Below, one piece after another: positions 62,290-64,000 of a DNA stretch of 64,000 nt (position 1 is the stretch's first letter; each line of letters opens with the position of its first letter). Made by a program: the position numbers and the translations under genes. This stretch comes from CAWKOH01 sp963851245 (lineage in GTDB: Bacteria > Actinomycetota > Acidimicrobiia > Acidimicrobiales > Palsa-688): assembly GCA_963851245.1 (NCBI GenBank), contig CAWKOH010000004.1, positions 248,001 through 312,000 on the forward strand, written 5' to 3'. The notes under the pieces were generated by a model. That model made no database searches. It was not told where the DNA came from and saw only the letters and a list, made by a program, of their open reading frames with translations.

Positions 62290-62948
62290 TTCAGCAGCGC
62301 GTGGCGTTCGATCTCGACGCCGAAGAGATCATCACCGCTGCGGTCGAGATCTTTCGCGAGTCCGGACTCGACGCCGTCAGCATGCGCCGGGTTTCCAGCC
62401 GCCTCGGGGTTTCGCCGGTGCCTCTGTACAGCCGGGTGGGCAACAAGCGGGCCTTGGTGGAGGCCATTGCCGACCGCCTGCTTCGCGATGTGGCGCCGGC
62501 CCCCGACGACGGGGAGGTTTGGCCCGACTACGCCGTCCGCTGGGCCCGGGCCCTGCGGGCCAGGTTGCGCCTGGCCCGCGACAGCCGGCTCATCGTTACG
62601 CCGGATCGGGCCGCCTACGTGGAGGCGTCCCGGCCGCTCATCGAAGTGATGAGGCGAGACGGCATGCCGGCCGACGCCGCCGTGCAGGCCTGCCGGTTGG
62701 TGATGTGGGCCACGGTCGGTTTCGGCGCAGTCGAGAGCGGAGCGGAGCCGCCGAGACGAAGGCGGGGCCCGACCCGTCCCGGCGGCGATCCGGGCGGGGT
62801 GGATCGAGAGGAAATCGGCGCTCTGTTCGATCTCCAGATCCGGTATCTCATCGAAGGAATCCAGGGGGAGCAAAGGAAGGGGCCAGGCACCGGCCAGGTC
62901 CGAGGTTCTGGTCGGCGTCCGGCGCTAGGCACGAGAGGACGGCCTTGA
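62286..62948 (+). CDS. TetR-family regulator within the acyl-CoA dehydrogenase operon
   Basis: The 220-residue protein starts at ATG 62286. The HTH reads AAVEIFRESGLDAVSMRRVS, then SRLGVSPVPLYSRVGNKRAL, with the C-terminal ligand domain RLARDSRLIVTPDRAAYVEA and QACRLVMWATVGFGAVESGA. The tail after 165 is Gly- and Arg-rich and less conserved. It overlaps both neighbours by 4 bases, so it probably controls the operon it sits in. Confidence 0.9.
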   Translation: MIQQRVAFDLDAEEIITAAVEIFRESGLDAVSMRRVSSRLGVSPVPLYSRVGNKRALVEAIADRLLRDVAPAPDDGEVWPDYAVRWARALRARLRLARDSRLIVTPDRAAYVEASRPLIEVMRRDGMPADAAVQACRLVMWATVGFGAVESGAEPPRRRRGPTRPGGDPGGVDREEIGALFDLQIRYLIEGIQGEQRKGPGTGQVRGSGRRPALGTRGRP

Positions 62949-63694
62949 GCATTCCCGATCTCAACGCCAGGGGGAAGGTGGTGGTGATCACCGGCGCCAG
63001 CAAGGGCCTCGGTCGGGCCATGGCCCTCGGGTTCGCCGAAGCGGGGGCGGATGTCGTCGTATCCAGTCGCAAGCAGCAGGCGTGTGACGAGCTCGCCCAG
63101 GAGATCCGGGACATGGGCCGGAAGGCCCTGGCGGTGGCGTGCCATGTCGGCGACTGGGACCAGTGCGAGGCCCTGGTTCAGGCCGCCGTGGCCGAGTTCG
63201 GCCGGATCGACGTGCTGGTCAACAACGCCGGCATCGCACCGGTCCCGCCCTCGCTTCTCGGCGTCACCGACGATCTCTTCGACAAGACGGTGGCCGTAAA
63301 CCTAAAGGGCCCGTTGCGCCTGACCGCCCTGGCGGCCGAGCACATGCCGCCCGGCGGATCGGTGATCAACATCAGCTCCAAGGCCTCGCTTCATCCTTCG
63401 CCATCCACCGTCGTGTACGCCGCGGCCAAGGCCGGCCTGAACGCCCTGACCAAGGCGTCAGCCCAGGAGCTCGGCGGGCGGGGTATCCGGGTCAATGCCA
63501 TCGTGTGCGGGACCTTCCACACCGACAGTTTCCACCAGTCGGCCCCGACCGAAGAGATGCAGACGGCAATGGCATCGCGTATGGCCCTGGGCCGGATCGC
63601 TTCGCCCGAGGAGATCGTCGGTACAGCTTTGTACCTGGCCGGCGATGCCTCCTCCTATCTCACCGGTGAGTTGATCGTTCTGGACGGAGGTTGA
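62945..63694 (+). CDS. Short-chain dehydrogenase/reductase
   Basis: The 249-residue protein starts at TTG 62945 (LSIPDLNARGKVVVITGASK), overlapping the TetR stop as TTGA; the long frame back to 62519 is a read-through of the other frame. It carries TGASKGLG, DVLVNNAGIAPVPPS, NISSKASLHPSPSTVVYAAA followed by K, and the IASPEEIVGTALYLAGDASS C-terminus. It probably acts on a hydroxyacyl-CoA of the pathway begun by the dehydrogenase. Confidence 0.93.
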   Translation: MSIPDLNARGKVVVITGASKGLGRAMALGFAEAGADVVVSSRKQQACDELAQEIRDMGRKALAVACHVGDWDQCEALVQAAVAEFGRIDVLVNNAGIAPVPPSLLGVTDDLFDKTVAVNLKGPLRLTALAAEHMPPGGSVINISSKASLHPSPSTVVYAAAKAGLNALTKASAQELGGRGIRVNAIVCGTFHTDSFHQSAPTEEMQTAMASRMALGRIASPEEIVGTALYLAGDASSYLTGELIVLDGG

Positions 63695-63695
63695 A

Positions 63696-64000
63696 ATGAC
63701 CGAAGGCACCGAAGTGGGTCTGATCGGCGAGGGCCGGGTGGCAGTCATCACCGGGGCGGGCAGCGGGATCGGGCGGGCCATGGCCGAGCTGTTCGCGTCG
63801 GAGGGGTCGGCGGTCGTCGTCGCCGACCTCGAGGACGTCGCCGCCGGAGCCGTAGCCAAGGGCATCCGGGACAGGGGAGGGGAGGCGGAAGCGTTTGAGG
63901 TCGACGTTTCCGACGCCGGGTCGGTCGAGTCTTTGGCCGCGTTCGTCCGCGACCGGTTCGGCGCTGTGGATGTGTTGTGCAACAACGCCGGTGTTTCGAC
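63696..64000 (+). CDS. Short-chain dehydrogenase/reductase, cut by window edge
   Basis: ATG 63696 follows the previous stop by one base, with GGAGG just upstream. The 101 visible residues include GRVAVITGAGSGIGRAMAEL and FGAVDVLCNNAGVS, the nucleotide-binding half of an SDR. The catalytic part lies beyond position 64000. It continues the same operon. Confidence 0.9.
   Translation, partial: MTEGTEVGLIGEGRVAVITGAGSGIGRAMAELFASEGSAVVVADLEDVAAGAVAKGIRDRGGEAEAFEVDVSDAGSVESLAAFVRDRFGAVDVLCNNAGVS

Noticed and set aside
1..64000. rRNA, tRNA, insertion sequences or prophage genes
   Set aside because: I found no tRNA-like T-loop context, no rRNA stretches, no transposase motifs with terminal repeats and no phage structural genes by reading; a tRNAscan or ISfinder run would be decisive.

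Overview
The window is GC-rich DNA with the gene content of an actinobacterium, probably a member of the Acidimicrobiia or a relative. Pointers are an F420-type LLM oxidoreductase, a DUF222/13E12 HNH protein, a TIGR03086 DinB protein, many short-chain dehydrogenases, CaiB-type CoA transferases, a thiolase/DUF35 pair, acyl-CoA dehydrogenase operons, and frequent GTG, TTG and 4-base ATGA overlaps. The taxonomic placement is inferred from gene families only. I saw no rRNA, tRNA, CRISPR array or insertion sequence.

Layout. 1-5 kb: a partial VOC gene, a 51-residue peptide gene followed by a haem-oxygenase-fold enzyme gene, a frameshifted AfsR/LuxR-like ATPase regulator whose winged-helix piece lies on the opposite strand, and a DUF4190 membrane protein. 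5-11.3 kb: two toxin-antitoxin pairs (CcdA-like/MazF-like and Phd-like/VapC) around a two-component system, an HNH protein, an LLM oxidoreductase and a DinB protein. 11.3-20.2 kb: a recC-recB-recD operon on the minus strand; recD is open but recB and recC change frame many times, repeatedly next to homopolymers. 20.3-25.6 kb: cupin, sulfotransferase, DUF1214, SppA, FxsA. 25.7-38.8 kb: catabolic genes (amidohydrolase, thiolase/DUF35, MaoC, PEP-mutase-like lyase, double CaiB CoA transferase), a MarR/MFS efflux pair with a readable promoter-operator, aldo/keto reductase, an Apd1-like ferredoxin and an S53 peptidase.

38.9-48 kb: small Dabb/EthD/VOC proteins around a luxC-luxE-like fatty-acid reductase pair that has a consensus promoter with an embedded palindrome, a divergent aldo/keto reductase, a TetR regulator, an EthD-SnoaL fusion and an SDR. 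48-54.4 kb: the most unusual region, two divergent operons that look like a biological-conflict island. The minus-strand pair is a Rossmann(SLOG-like)-patatin protein plus a small two-TM DUF4231/SLATT-type protein. The plus-strand set is a polytopic membrane protein, a TIR protein, a STAND-like protein without a usable Walker A, and a TPR protein, all with overlapping reading frames. 54.5-64 kb: a double SDR, a YfhO-like membrane protein, and an operon of acyl-CoA dehydrogenase (apparent CTG start), APH-type kinase, quinone oxidoreductase, TetR and two SDRs, the last cut by the window edge.

Single-base frame changes occur in several otherwise normal genes (cupin, CoA transferase, DUF488, STAND-like, YfhO). 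I treat most as probable consensus errors, with real decay an open alternative for recB, recC and the 1.2-3.6 kb regulator.
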